DNA from: PVC group bacterium
GTDB taxonomy: Bacteria; Verrucomicrobiota; Kiritimatiellia; SS1-B-03-39; PXDE01
DNA length: 6,623 bases
Assembly (NCBI GenBank): GCA_003566475.1
Contig: PXDE01000496.1
Span: 1 to 6,623, forward strand
Reading direction: 5' to 3'
In this document: positions 1 to 6,316 of the stretch, piece after piece
Layout of the letters: the number at the start of each line of letters is the position of its first letter
Position numbering within the stretch: position 1 is the first letter of the stretch
Position numbers and translations under genes: made by a program
Notes under the pieces: model-generated
The model's input: the letters and a program-made list of their open reading frames with translations, nothing else
Told to the model about the DNA's origin: nothing
The model's database searches: none

Positions 1-1563
1 GGCGGGGCCCGTGCCGGGCCCCGGTCCGGGGAGGAACCCGCCGGGATCCTGGCCGGGAGGCGCGGCCCCCGCGAAGATCTCGAGCAGGCTGGGATCGACC
101 GGATAGGTCCGGGTCACCACGGTGCCGATGACGGTCCCCCGGGGGAACACCTTCACCACGCCGGCGTCGATGACGTACCGAAGCTCGGCCAGTTCGGTGA
201 TGACATCCAGCGCGTCCAGCAGGGAGATGTCGCTGAGGCTGACTGAGATCGTCTGTTCGCCGACGTCGGTCCTCGGGGCGGCGGGGGCGGCCGGCGTGGG
301 AGCGGCGGGGGCGAAGGGGTCGAACGGATCGAACGGCGCGTCGGGGGCGGCCGGCTGGGCCGGAGCGGGCGCGGTCCGTCCCGGGACGAACACGATGTTG
401 ATGGGATCACCGGCATCACGCGAGGCCTCGCGCAGGTACTCGATCATGTCCGTGACCTGGACGCGCGAGAATTCGATGCTGGGGATGATGAGATTGCGCA
501 TGCGCTCGATCAGGGCGACCTGCTCGCGCCGCTCGGTCTCGATCGGAGGGCCGGGGGTGACGCCGACGGGCAGGGAGATGTCGGCCCGGCGGGGGCTCTG
601 CCATCCCCGGCGCACGTCGCGGGCCATCTGCGCGGCCACCAGCTCGCGCTCCTGGCTCACGGCGGCGTAGCGGACCTCCTCGATCTTGATGAGGTAGCGC
701 ATGGCGTCGGTATGGTAGGGGTCGATCTCGAGCACGGCTTCGAACTGGCTCGCCGCGTCGTTGTAGGCCTTCTGCTCGAACAGCCGGCGGCCCTGCTCGA
801 ACGCCTCGGACGCGCTGGTCCGCTCGCGGCGGAGGCGCTCGGCCACCTCGGGATCGATGCCGGGGTCCACCGGACGGACCGCCACCTGCCGCTGGGCGCG
901 GCTGCGAAGGAGCTGGGCCCGACGTGTAGGCTCGACCCCCAGGCGGGTGGCCTCGTCCAGGGTGCGGATGGCGGCGCGAGCATCCTCGGCGTCGAGCTGC
1001 TGACGGGCCACGGCCTCGGAGGCCCGCCCATAGCCGTCCAGAGCTTCGGCCCGGGCTTCGGCGACGCCGGGGCGCTCGGGAATATCCGGGATGCGCTCGT
1101 AGGCCTGCCGGTAGAGGGTGCGGGCGTCAGAGAACCGGTTCTGGTCCATGGCCCGCCCGGCCTCGGCCAGAGCCTGCATGCCGGCCGCCAGGTCGGCCTC
1201 GCGGCGGATCGCGGCCCGTCGGGCCATTTCCTCGGGGGTCAGGGCCGGGGCTTCCTCCTCGTCCACCGGATCCAGGGCGAGCATGGGGTCGTCGGGATCC
1301 TCGACATCCGGCACGGGCGGATCGTCCACATCCGGAACGGGTTCCGGGGCGGGGGCAGGCGGCGCCTCGACATCGTCGAAAAGCCCGTTGAAGGCGTCGG
1401 CGTCCGGGGCCGGAGCGGCCGGGGCCTCCTCCTCTGCGGGCGGGACGGCGTTCGCGTCCTCGAAGAGGCGGTCAAAATCAACGTCGGCTTGCGCGACGCC
1501 CTGACCGATCTGAAGGGCCAGCGCCCCGATGACCGTCCAACCTGCGAACCAACCCCGTCTCAT
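1..1563 (-). CDS. Amuc_1098-like type IV pilus outer-membrane secretin, N-terminal part (cut by window edge)
   Basis: The open frame runs from an ATG at 1563-1561 through 521 codons to the window edge without a stop, so the C-terminus is missing. Residues 1-26 look like a signal peptide (basic start, hydrophobic core, AQA before the cut). Residues 27-110 are acidic and proline-rich and hold two copies of an FxxLF[ED]D motif at 30-36 and 58-64. TPR-like helices follow at about 124-160 and 248-285. A secretin N-terminal (STN-like) region spans about 359-473 (IEFSRVQVTDMIEYL, then SVSLSDISLLDALDVI), interrupted by an Ala/Pro insert with DPFDPF at 398-430. RTYPVD at 485-490 and a Gly/Pro-rich stretch precede the edge. 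This order (signal, TPR, split STN) and the four neighbouring genes fit the Amuc_1098 family, which forms the outer-membrane channel. The pore domain is not visible, so the call rests on the N-terminus and context. A strong AGGAGG lies 8 bases before the ATG. Confidence 0.85.
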   Translation of the reverse strand, partial: MRRGWFAGWTVIGALALQIGQGVAQADVDFDRLFEDANAVPPAEEEAPAAPAPDADAFNGLFDDVEAPPAPAPEPVPDVDDPPVPDVEDPDDPMLALDPVDEEEAPALTPEEMARRAAIRREADLAAGMQALAEAGRAMDQNRFSDARTLYRQAYERIPDIPERPGVAEARAEALDGYGRASEAVARQQLDAEDARAAIRTLDEATRLGVEPTRRAQLLRSRAQRQVAVRPVDPGIDPEVAERLRRERTSASEAFEQGRRLFEQKAYNDAASQFEAVLEIDPYHTDAMRYLIKIEEVRYAAVSQERELVAAQMARDVRRGWQSPRRADISLPVGVTPGPPIETERREQVALIERMRNLIIPSIEFSRVQVTDMIEYLREASRDAGDPINIVFVPGRTAPAPAQPAAPDAPFDPFDPFAPAAPTPAAPAAPRTDVGEQTISVSLSDISLLDALDVITELAELRYVIDAGVVKVFPRGTVIGTVVTRTYPVDPSLLEIFAGAAPPGQDPGGFLPGPGPGTGPA

Positions 1564-1569
1564 GCCACG

Positions 1570-1577
1570 CTCCTCCT
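1570..1577 (-). promoter_or_regulatory. Strong ribosome binding site of the secretin gene
   Basis: The minus strand reads AGGAGGAG here, with AGGAGG ending 8 bases before the ATG at 1563-1561. This is the best Shine-Dalgarno match in the window and fixes the start of the secretin gene just ahead of its signal peptide. Confidence 0.85.
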
Positions 1578-1598
1578 GTCCGGATGAAGAATTCCGAG

Positions 1599-1627
1599 TT
1601 TCTACACGTTTCAAGACCTGCACACAA
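1599..1627 (-). promoter_or_regulatory. Weak candidate internal promoter before the secretin gene
   Basis: The minus strand shows TTGTGT at 1622-1627, a 17-base spacer, then TAGAAA at 1599-1604. The first matches only TTG of TTGACA, the second four of six positions of TATAAT. Its place in a less GC-rich gap before a gene that may need separate dosage makes it worth noting, but a chance match is quite possible. Confidence 0.22.
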
Positions 1628-1650
1628 CGATTGTTTTCGCTCATCACACG

Positions 1651-2727
1651 CTATTCCGTCATCATCATCATGCCGGGACGCCGCTGGGTCGGGTCGTCCC
1701 ATTCGTCCTCCGGCGGCGCGAAATCCTCCTCCTCGGGCGGAGGCGGCGGCATGAGCTCCTGGAGCTCGGCTTCGGTGGCCCGGCGGATCTCCGTCACCCG
1801 GTCCCGCGGGGGGCCCACGACCGTGACCGCGTTGTCGGTGACCGACGTCACCTGAAAGGTGTTGCGCCGGACCTGGAGGGTTCCCCCTTCGGACGCCGAC
1901 ACCTGGCGCGGCATCTGGTTGGCATCGACCTCGTGGAGGGAGATGAGCCGGGCCACCCGGAACCCCGCCACCTGCCGGTCGCGCACCAGCCGTCGGGTGT
2001 CGCCGTCGCGTTCCACGAGGAGCACATTCTCGTCGTCGGGATCCAGTCCGACCACCGTCCAGCCCTCCACCTCCTGGCCGACCCGGCGGGTGAAGGTGCG
2101 GCTTCCGGTGTTGATGGTGAACAGGAGGGTGCCGGATGGCAGGCGCGAGGATCCCGCGAAGACCAGCGGAAACGGCACGCTGCGCACCTGGGCCAGGCGG
2201 AAGTCGAACGAGGGCGGCGGGAAGCTGGCCGGATCGTTGGGGTCGGTGCCGGCCTGGTACTCCTCCAGGTTGGTGTAGCCGTCCCCGTCGGGATCGAGGT
2301 GGGCGATGACCTCGCGGACATTGAACCCATGCTCGCGGGCCCATTCGTCGGGAATCCCGTCGCCCGAGGTGTCGGTCACCTCCACCACGGGCGGCTGCGG
2401 ATACTGGGTGAACGGACAGACCATGGCATCGAAGGGGATCGGCCAGGGGGCCATGGGATCCACCGAACGGACCCGGACCTCGCTGGTGAACACCCGGGGT
2501 TCGGTGACTCCGAACTGGAACGGGGCCTCGGCGAGGGCGACGACCTCGGCCAGCAGAGCCTCGTCCGGATCCGCCACGTCGGGATGGGGGATCGGCGCGC
2601 GCTCCCAGGGCCGGTCGCGGAGGTCGTCCCGACCTCGCTGGATCTGCAGGATCAGCCCGAGGGCGGACCCGACCAGGGCCACCAGAACGCCCACCAGAAT
2701 CAGCCGGTCATAATGTCTGCGGATCAT
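1651..2727 (-). CDS. Amuc_1099-like pilus system inner-membrane protein with calcium-loop repeats
   Basis: The product has 358 residues. A basic N-terminus leads into one membrane segment at about 8-28, so most of the protein should be periplasmic. Residues 79-112 end in IPFDAMVCPFTQYPQP, which resembles a zinc ribbon that kept one cysteine. Residues 119-164 hold two Asp-rich loops (DTSGDGIPDEW and DPDGDGYTNLEEY, then AGTDPNDP) typical of thrombospondin type 3-like, EF-hand-related calcium sites. Residues about 175-316 are strand-rich and may contain two related modules (about 211-253 and 283-316), in the manner of PilP-type alignment proteins. The tail at 327-346 is Pro- and acid-rich, ending in four methionines. 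The ATG overlaps the upstream stop (ATGA at 2724-2727), with AAGGAG 10 bases ahead, indicating translational coupling. It is assigned as the Amuc_1099 equivalent by position and architecture; its exact role in the machine is not known to me. Confidence 0.82.
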   Translation of the reverse strand: MIRRHYDRLILVGVLVALVGSALGLILQIQRGRDDLRDRPWERAPIPHPDVADPDEALLAEVVALAEAPFQFGVTEPRVFTSEVRVRSVDPMAPWPIPFDAMVCPFTQYPQPPVVEVTDTSGDGIPDEWAREHGFNVREVIAHLDPDGDGYTNLEEYQAGTDPNDPASFPPPSFDFRLAQVRSVPFPLVFAGSSRLPSGTLLFTINTGSRTFTRRVGQEVEGWTVVGLDPDDENVLLVERDGDTRRLVRDRQVAGFRVARLISLHEVDANQMPRQVSASEGGTLQVRRNTFQVTSVTDNAVTVVGPPRDRVTEIRRATEAELQELMPPPPPEEEDFAPPEDEWDDPTQRRPGMMMMTE

Positions 2728-3836
2728 GATCCCACCCCTCCTTCGGCCAGCGACTCGACGTCGGCGCCCGGGGTCTGCTTGAACCGGATCACGTCGACCT
2801 CGATCTCCACCACCAGCCGCTCGTTCCGGCCCGCGATGACCCGCTGATGCCGGGGCAGCGGGGTGATCACCGGCTCGGGCGCCTCGCCGGGCGGGCGGGT
2901 GGCGGGCCGCGCGGTCCGGGGCGGCGCCCGCTCGGGGGCGCGGGCGGGGGCGGTCAGAGCCGCCAGTTGCAGGCTGGCCGGGTTGGTGAACTGCACCCGG
3001 TTGACGATGATGAAGTCGTTCTGCCGGGCCAGGCGGTTGAGAAGGTCGATCAGCATGGCCTCGTCGGCGCTGAGCTGGAGGAGGAACCGTTCGCGGTAAT
3101 ACAGCTCGGTGTCATAGGTGTAGGCCTCGCCCGGGGGCGCGTCGATTCCGGCCCCCATGGCCCCGAAGGGGTCGTCCGACATGTCGGGCGTCTCGGTGGC
3201 CTCCGGTTCGAACACCGTCCGCTGGATCTGGACCAGGCCCAGGCGCCCGGGGCGCTCCGCGGCGGCGTCGAACACGGTGCGGACGAGGGTGTCGGCGGCC
3301 ACGACCTGGCGGACCAGGCGGGAGAGGTCCCGCTGCCGGGCCAGCCGGCCCTCGGCGACGTACCGGGCAAACCCGAAGTGGTAGTTCGGCGGGGCCAGGG
3401 GCACCTGGCCGGCGGGAACCGCCGGCATGTCCATGTCGTCCTCGGGCTCCGATGCCACCGGGGCGGCCGCCGCGGTGGGCCCTCCCTCCCGGGCCAACTG
3501 CCGGAGATTCCGGATCCGGCCCTCCAGCATGGTGTGGAAGCCATGGATGGACCCGATCTCCGGAAGCGGGGTCTGGCGCTCGGCCAGCGTCCGCTGGAGG
3601 GTCCGCACCTGCCGGCGGACCTCCTGCTGGCTGGACCGCATGGCGTCGAGATTCTCCGCCGAGGGGAACGGGTTGGCCCGGTAGAGCGACTGGATCCGAT
3701 CCTCCATGGCCGAGGACTGCTGGCGGGCGGCGTTCAGATGCCGCTGGTGCCGCACCAGCAAGACCAGTCCGACCACGGTGAGGATCAGGGAAAGGACGCC
3801 GGTGACGACCAGGGGAAGGTGCTTTTTCAGGTTCAT
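2724..3836 (-). CDS. Amuc_1100-like pilus protein (PilO-type inner-membrane alignment protein)
   Basis: The product has 370 residues. The start MNLKKHL leads into a membrane segment at about 9-28, then a coiled-coil-like helical stretch at about 30-118 rich in Gln, Arg and Leu. A Pro/acid linker (126-150) precedes NYHFGFARYV at 151-160. Helices and strands at 165-285 (including LSADEAMLIDLLNRLARQNDFI) fit PilO-like ferredoxin-type folds. An Ala/Pro/Arg-rich insert at 294-326 separates a final strand pair, GRNERLVVEIEVDVIRF, near the C-terminus. Short N-terminus, one membrane helix, coiled coil and two alpha-beta domains match PilO and the Amuc_1100 family. Akkermansia Amuc_1100, recalled as about 317 residues, is known as a TLR2-activating surface-associated protein; that activity cannot be inferred here. 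The ATG overlaps the PilM stop (ATGA, 3833-3836) with AAGGAG 11 bases upstream, so the start at 3836 is preferred over a longer frame reaching 4175 that would lie inside pilM. Confidence 0.87.
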   Translation of the reverse strand: MNLKKHLPLVVTGVLSLILTVVGLVLLVRHQRHLNAARQQSSAMEDRIQSLYRANPFPSAENLDAMRSSQQEVRRQVRTLQRTLAERQTPLPEIGSIHGFHTMLEGRIRNLRQLAREGGPTAAAAPVASEPEDDMDMPAVPAGQVPLAPPNYHFGFARYVAEGRLARQRDLSRLVRQVVAADTLVRTVFDAAAERPGRLGLVQIQRTVFEPEATETPDMSDDPFGAMGAGIDAPPGEAYTYDTELYYRERFLLQLSADEAMLIDLLNRLARQNDFIIVNRVQFTNPASLQLAALTAPARAPERAPPRTARPATRPPGEAPEPVITPLPRHQRVIAGRNERLVVEIEVDVIRFKQTPGADVESLAEGGVGS

Positions 3837-5524
3837 CGGGCAATGGGCTCCTTCAGGGCGGCCCGGACGCTGGCGTCGCGCAGGAACGGCCGGAGAAAGG
3901 CGCGGGTGGTCCGAACCGAGGCGAAGAGCGCCTCCTCGGGCCCCTCGCCATCCGGGTCGGCCTCCATGGTCCGGATGATGCGCTCGAATTCCTCGGGGGT
4001 GGCGACCCGGTCGTTGTAGGCGAGGATCCGCATCTCGAGTCCGGCCACCGGCTCGGCATTGCCGAGCGAGGCCGCCCCGGCCAGGACCTCGCCCTGGGGG
4101 TCGGTGGCCTTGAGATCCGCGATCCACATCCCGGGCTCCAGGGTCTCCCGGAAGGTGTCGAACAGGCGGAGCCATGCCGTCCGCTTGCCGCCCAGGGCCT
4201 GGTACTGCCGGAGCCGGGCCTCATCGCGGTCGATCACCTCCTGCACCTGGGCGATCTGCCCGTTGATCTGGCCGAGCTGGTTCACCCGGAGCGAGATCTC
4301 CTCGCTCCGGGCCTCCGTGATCTTGGCCATCTGATGCAGGAATCCCGCCCACACCCCGACCAGCACCACCAGGCCGACCATGGCCATGATCAGCGCCGGG
4401 TACCGCTTCCGGAACTGCTTGTCCTCCTGGATCTGCGGCGGGGGGAGGTTGATCTCGACGGGGCAGGTCAGCGCGCTCCGGAGCCCGGTGCCCACGGCCT
4501 GGCTCAGCACGAAGGCGTTCCGGGCGATCCGCTCGGCCTCCACCGACGGATGCACGGGCACGTTCTGGAAGGGATTGAGGTACTCCGCCGGAACCCCCAT
4601 CTTCTCGGCGAAGAAGGTGTCGGTGTAGGGGATGACGCACGTGCCCCCGGTCAGCAGCACCCGGACCGGGGCCGACCCGCCCTGCTGGCTCCGGTAGAAG
4701 GCGATGGACCGGCTGATCTCCGCGTGCATCCGGGTCATCACGTTGCGCACGATCTTGGACACGCGCTCGGCGGTCTGGTCCTCGGGGGCCTCGTAGGCCC
4801 CGCCCAGGCTCACGAAGGCGTGGGCCAGCTTCATCTGCTCGGCGTCGGCGAAGGAGAGGTCGAACTCCTTCATGATCTGCTGGGTGATGCTGTTGCCGGC
4901 CACCGGCACCGTGCGCACGAACAGATGGGGATCCTCGATGAAGATCAGGTCCGAGGAGCGGGCGCCGATGTCGACCACCAGCGTCGGCCCCTCGAGGTCG
5001 GGGTAGTTGAACTTGGTGCAGTTGTAGACGGCCATGGTGGCCACGTCCACGATCTCCACCTCCAGGCCGGCCGCCGTGATGGCCCCCGTGATCTCGGCCA
5101 GGACGTCGCCTTTGATGGCGGCCAGCATGGCCTCGACCTCGCCGCCCTCCCGGGCCGAGAGGAGCTGGAAGTCCCAGACCACCTCGTCGATGGGAAAGGG
5201 TACGTTCTGGGCGGCCTCGTACTGCACGATCTGGTAGATCTTGCCGGGATCCACCGGGGGCAGCTTGACGAACCGCGAGAACACCTGCTGGCCCGCGATG
5301 GACACCGTGGCCGGCCCCGGCCGGATCCGGTGCTCGGCCAGCAGTTCCCTGAGGGTGGCGGTGATGGCGGCCGGACGGCTGGCCTCGTCTCCGGGCTGGA
5401 GATCGAGCGAGGCCACCCCGAAATTGGTCAGCAGCAACCCCTCCTGGGGGGTCGAGGCGAATTCGGCCACCTTGATGAAACTGGTGCCGACATCGACGGA
5501 TAGGATACGGCGGGAGGCGGGCAT
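3833..5524 (-). CDS. pilM: Amuc_1101-like PilM ATPase fused to a PilN-like membrane segment
   Basis: The product has 563 residues, clearly longer than classical PilM (about 350). Residues 1-350 are an actin/FtsA-like ATPase: phosphate-1 loop DVGTSFIKV (11-19), the PilM region FVKLPPVDPGKIYQIVQYEA with PFPIDEVVWDF (85-119), phosphate-2 VVDIGARSSDLIF (183-195) and adenosine motif LLTGGTC (290-296). Residues 357-362 (EINLPP) resemble the N-terminal INLLP peptide by which PilN docks on PilM. A membrane segment follows at about 377-397, a coiled coil at 398-441 and a compact alpha-beta domain at about 450-563, as in PilN. The protein should therefore place the ATPase in the cytoplasm and the PilN-like tail in the periplasm. 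The start at 5524 puts the ATPase core eight residues in. The gene follows the Amuc_1102-like gene by 28 bp and overlaps the next by ATGA. It organises the inner-membrane platform; whether it hydrolyses ATP is not shown. Confidence 0.93.
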   Translation of the reverse strand: MPASRRILSVDVGTSFIKVAEFASTPQEGLLLTNFGVASLDLQPGDEASRPAAITATLRELLAEHRIRPGPATVSIAGQQVFSRFVKLPPVDPGKIYQIVQYEAAQNVPFPIDEVVWDFQLLSAREGGEVEAMLAAIKGDVLAEITGAITAAGLEVEIVDVATMAVYNCTKFNYPDLEGPTLVVDIGARSSDLIFIEDPHLFVRTVPVAGNSITQQIMKEFDLSFADAEQMKLAHAFVSLGGAYEAPEDQTAERVSKIVRNVMTRMHAEISRSIAFYRSQQGGSAPVRVLLTGGTCVIPYTDTFFAEKMGVPAEYLNPFQNVPVHPSVEAERIARNAFVLSQAVGTGLRSALTCPVEINLPPPQIQEDKQFRKRYPALIMAMVGLVVLVGVWAGFLHQMAKITEARSEEISLRVNQLGQINGQIAQVQEVIDRDEARLRQYQALGGKRTAWLRLFDTFRETLEPGMWIADLKATDPQGEVLAGAASLGNAEPVAGLEMRILAYNDRVATPEEFERIIRTMEADPDGEGPEEALFASVRTTRAFLRPFLRDASVRAALKEPIAR

Positions 5525-5529
5525 GCGGC

Positions 5530-5541
5530 GGGGGGGCTCCT
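5530..5541 (-). promoter_or_regulatory. pilM ribosome binding site with long spacing and a C7 tract
   Basis: The minus strand reads AGGAG (5537-5541), then seven C residues (5530-5536), then GCCGC before the ATG at 5524-5522. The 12-base spacing exceeds the usual 5-9. Because a homopolymer sets that spacing, changes in tract length would alter initiation without touching the coding frame. This last point is inference. Confidence 0.55.
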
Positions 5542-5552
5542 GTTCGGGGGCG

Positions 5553-6155
5553 TCAGCGGGAGGGCGTGGCCGGAGGACGGATCAGCTCGAAATCATCGAA
5601 ATTGACCATGGCGAAGGGTGTCTGCAGCCGGTTGAAGATGAATCCCTCCACGGGTGAGAAGCGTTCCCACCAGCGCTGGCCGCCCCCCTGGTTGCTGTCG
5701 ATGGCGATCACCCGCCCCTGCACCGAGAACACCACCGCCACCGCCTCCGGGGATCCGAACCGGGACACCGTGCTGGGATGCAGGTAGGCCACCGCCGACC
5801 GGTTGCCCCGTGCGACCTGAGCGTAGCCGATCTCGCCCCGGTAGAGCGTGAACTGCTGCTGGGTGGCCCGGGCCACGTCCTGGGGATTGCGGACCAGCGC
5901 GTACCAGGTGATGTCGAGCGTGTCCGTCCAGTCCGGCCGCATCACGTAGTCCACCCGGAGCTCGGCCCAGTCCCTGGTCGTCCCCGTGACCGAGACGTTG
6001 GCCGCCTGGTAGCGGGGGGTGCGCGCGCGGTTCACCTGGAGCCGCCGGATCCGGATATCCTCTTCGGTCTGCCCCCGGCCTTCGCCAGCCAGACCGGCCA
6101 CCAGAGCCACCGCTCCGATCCATACCGCCGCCCGCCGAACCGTCGTTGCTCTCAT
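5553..6155 (-). CDS. Amuc_1102-like pilus-associated exported protein
   Basis: The product has 200 residues. MRATTVRRAAVW and a hydrophobic run to about residue 24 form a signal peptide or membrane anchor, with a possible cut near GRGQ (26-29). The rest is strand-rich with little helix: DIRIRRLQVNRARTPRY (33-49), WAELRVDYVMRPDW (63-76), LDITWYALVRNP (80-91), then FSVQGRVIAIDSN (143-155), RWWERFSP (161-168) and FNRLQTPFAMVNFDDFELIRPP at the end. Such a beta-sandwich-like pattern and the position directly before pilM match Amuc_1102, whose solved fold is recalled as immunoglobulin-like and related to archaeal pilus proteins. It probably acts outside the inner membrane as an accessory or pilin-like subunit; the molecular role is not established. 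The frame is open upstream to 6425, but the ATG at 6155 is chosen because it begins the signal peptide and has GGAG 8 bases ahead; the upstream part reads as low-complexity noise. Confidence 0.83.
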   Translation of the reverse strand: MRATTVRRAAVWIGAVALVAGLAGEGRGQTEEDIRIRRLQVNRARTPRYQAANVSVTGTTRDWAELRVDYVMRPDWTDTLDITWYALVRNPQDVARATQQQFTLYRGEIGYAQVARGNRSAVAYLHPSTVSRFGSPEAVAVVFSVQGRVIAIDSNQGGGQRWWERFSPVEGFIFNRLQTPFAMVNFDDFELIRPPATPSR

Positions 6156-6163
6156 CGTCTCGT

Positions 6164-6167
6164 CTCC
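6164..6167 (-). promoter_or_regulatory. Ribosome binding site of the Amuc_1102-like gene
   Basis: GGAG lies 8 bases before the ATG at 6155-6153. It decides the start in favour of the signal-peptide methionine over in-frame starts up to 270 bases further upstream. Confidence 0.7.
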
Positions 6168-6226
6168 AGGACTGTCGGTCACCACGGCCCCGGCCGCCAG
6201 GACGGCGGAGCCCATTTCTGCCCTAC

Positions 6227-6256
6227 ACGCTAGAGGAGCACGCTTGGCGGGGTCAA
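6227..6256 (-). promoter_or_regulatory. Candidate promoter nearest the pilus operon
   Basis: The minus strand has TTGACC at 6251-6256 (five of six against TTGACA), an 18-base spacer and TAGCGT at 6227-6232, which keeps the T, A and final T of TATAAT. It would give a leader of about 65 bases to the start at 6155. The -10 match is weak. Confidence 0.33.
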
Positions 6257-6316
6257 ACCTTTTCCGGCTTTTTCGGTCGGCCCTTCCCGCGCCCTCCGAT
6301 CGCGTGAATTCGCCCC

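Larger units (their letters stand above)
1564..1650 (-). other. 87-bp gap before the secretin gene, less GC-rich than its surroundings
   Basis: This is the longest spacer inside the cluster; the two preceding junctions overlap. It is visibly richer in A and T than the flanking coding DNA and contains the secretin ribosome binding site. I see no convincing hairpin with a T-tract in it, so read-through from the upstream genes is plausible. Confidence 0.7.

Noticed and set aside
712..1587. 291-codon plus-strand frame opposite the secretin gene
   Set aside because: It is a Gly/Arg/Val-rich mirror of the Ala/Pro/acid-rich secretin N-terminus, with no coding signature.
1933..2847. 304-codon plus-strand frame opposite the Amuc_1099-like gene
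   Set aside because: The minus-strand frame has a membrane segment, calcium loops and an ATGA junction; this one has only biased composition.
2847..4019. 390-codon open frame on the plus strand opposite the Amuc_1100-like gene
   Set aside because: It is antisense to a well-supported gene, low in complexity, and without domain or signal; a typical mirror frame in GC-rich DNA.
3837..4175. Longer start for the Amuc_1100-like protein inside pilM
   Set aside because: The extra 113 residues are an out-of-frame reading of pilM. The ATG at 3836 has the ATGA junction and a membrane segment directly after it.
4334..5503. 389-codon open frame on the plus strand opposite pilM
   Set aside because: It lies wholly antisense to a gene with clear actin-type motifs. 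Its His/Gly/Arg/Asp-rich composition is what the complement of high-GC codon usage produces, and it has no recognisable domain.
6261..6280. T-rich patches that might form a terminator facing the tRNA
   Set aside because: Short runs of T flank CCGG without a stable stem before them on either strand, so a Rho-independent terminator cannot be supported.
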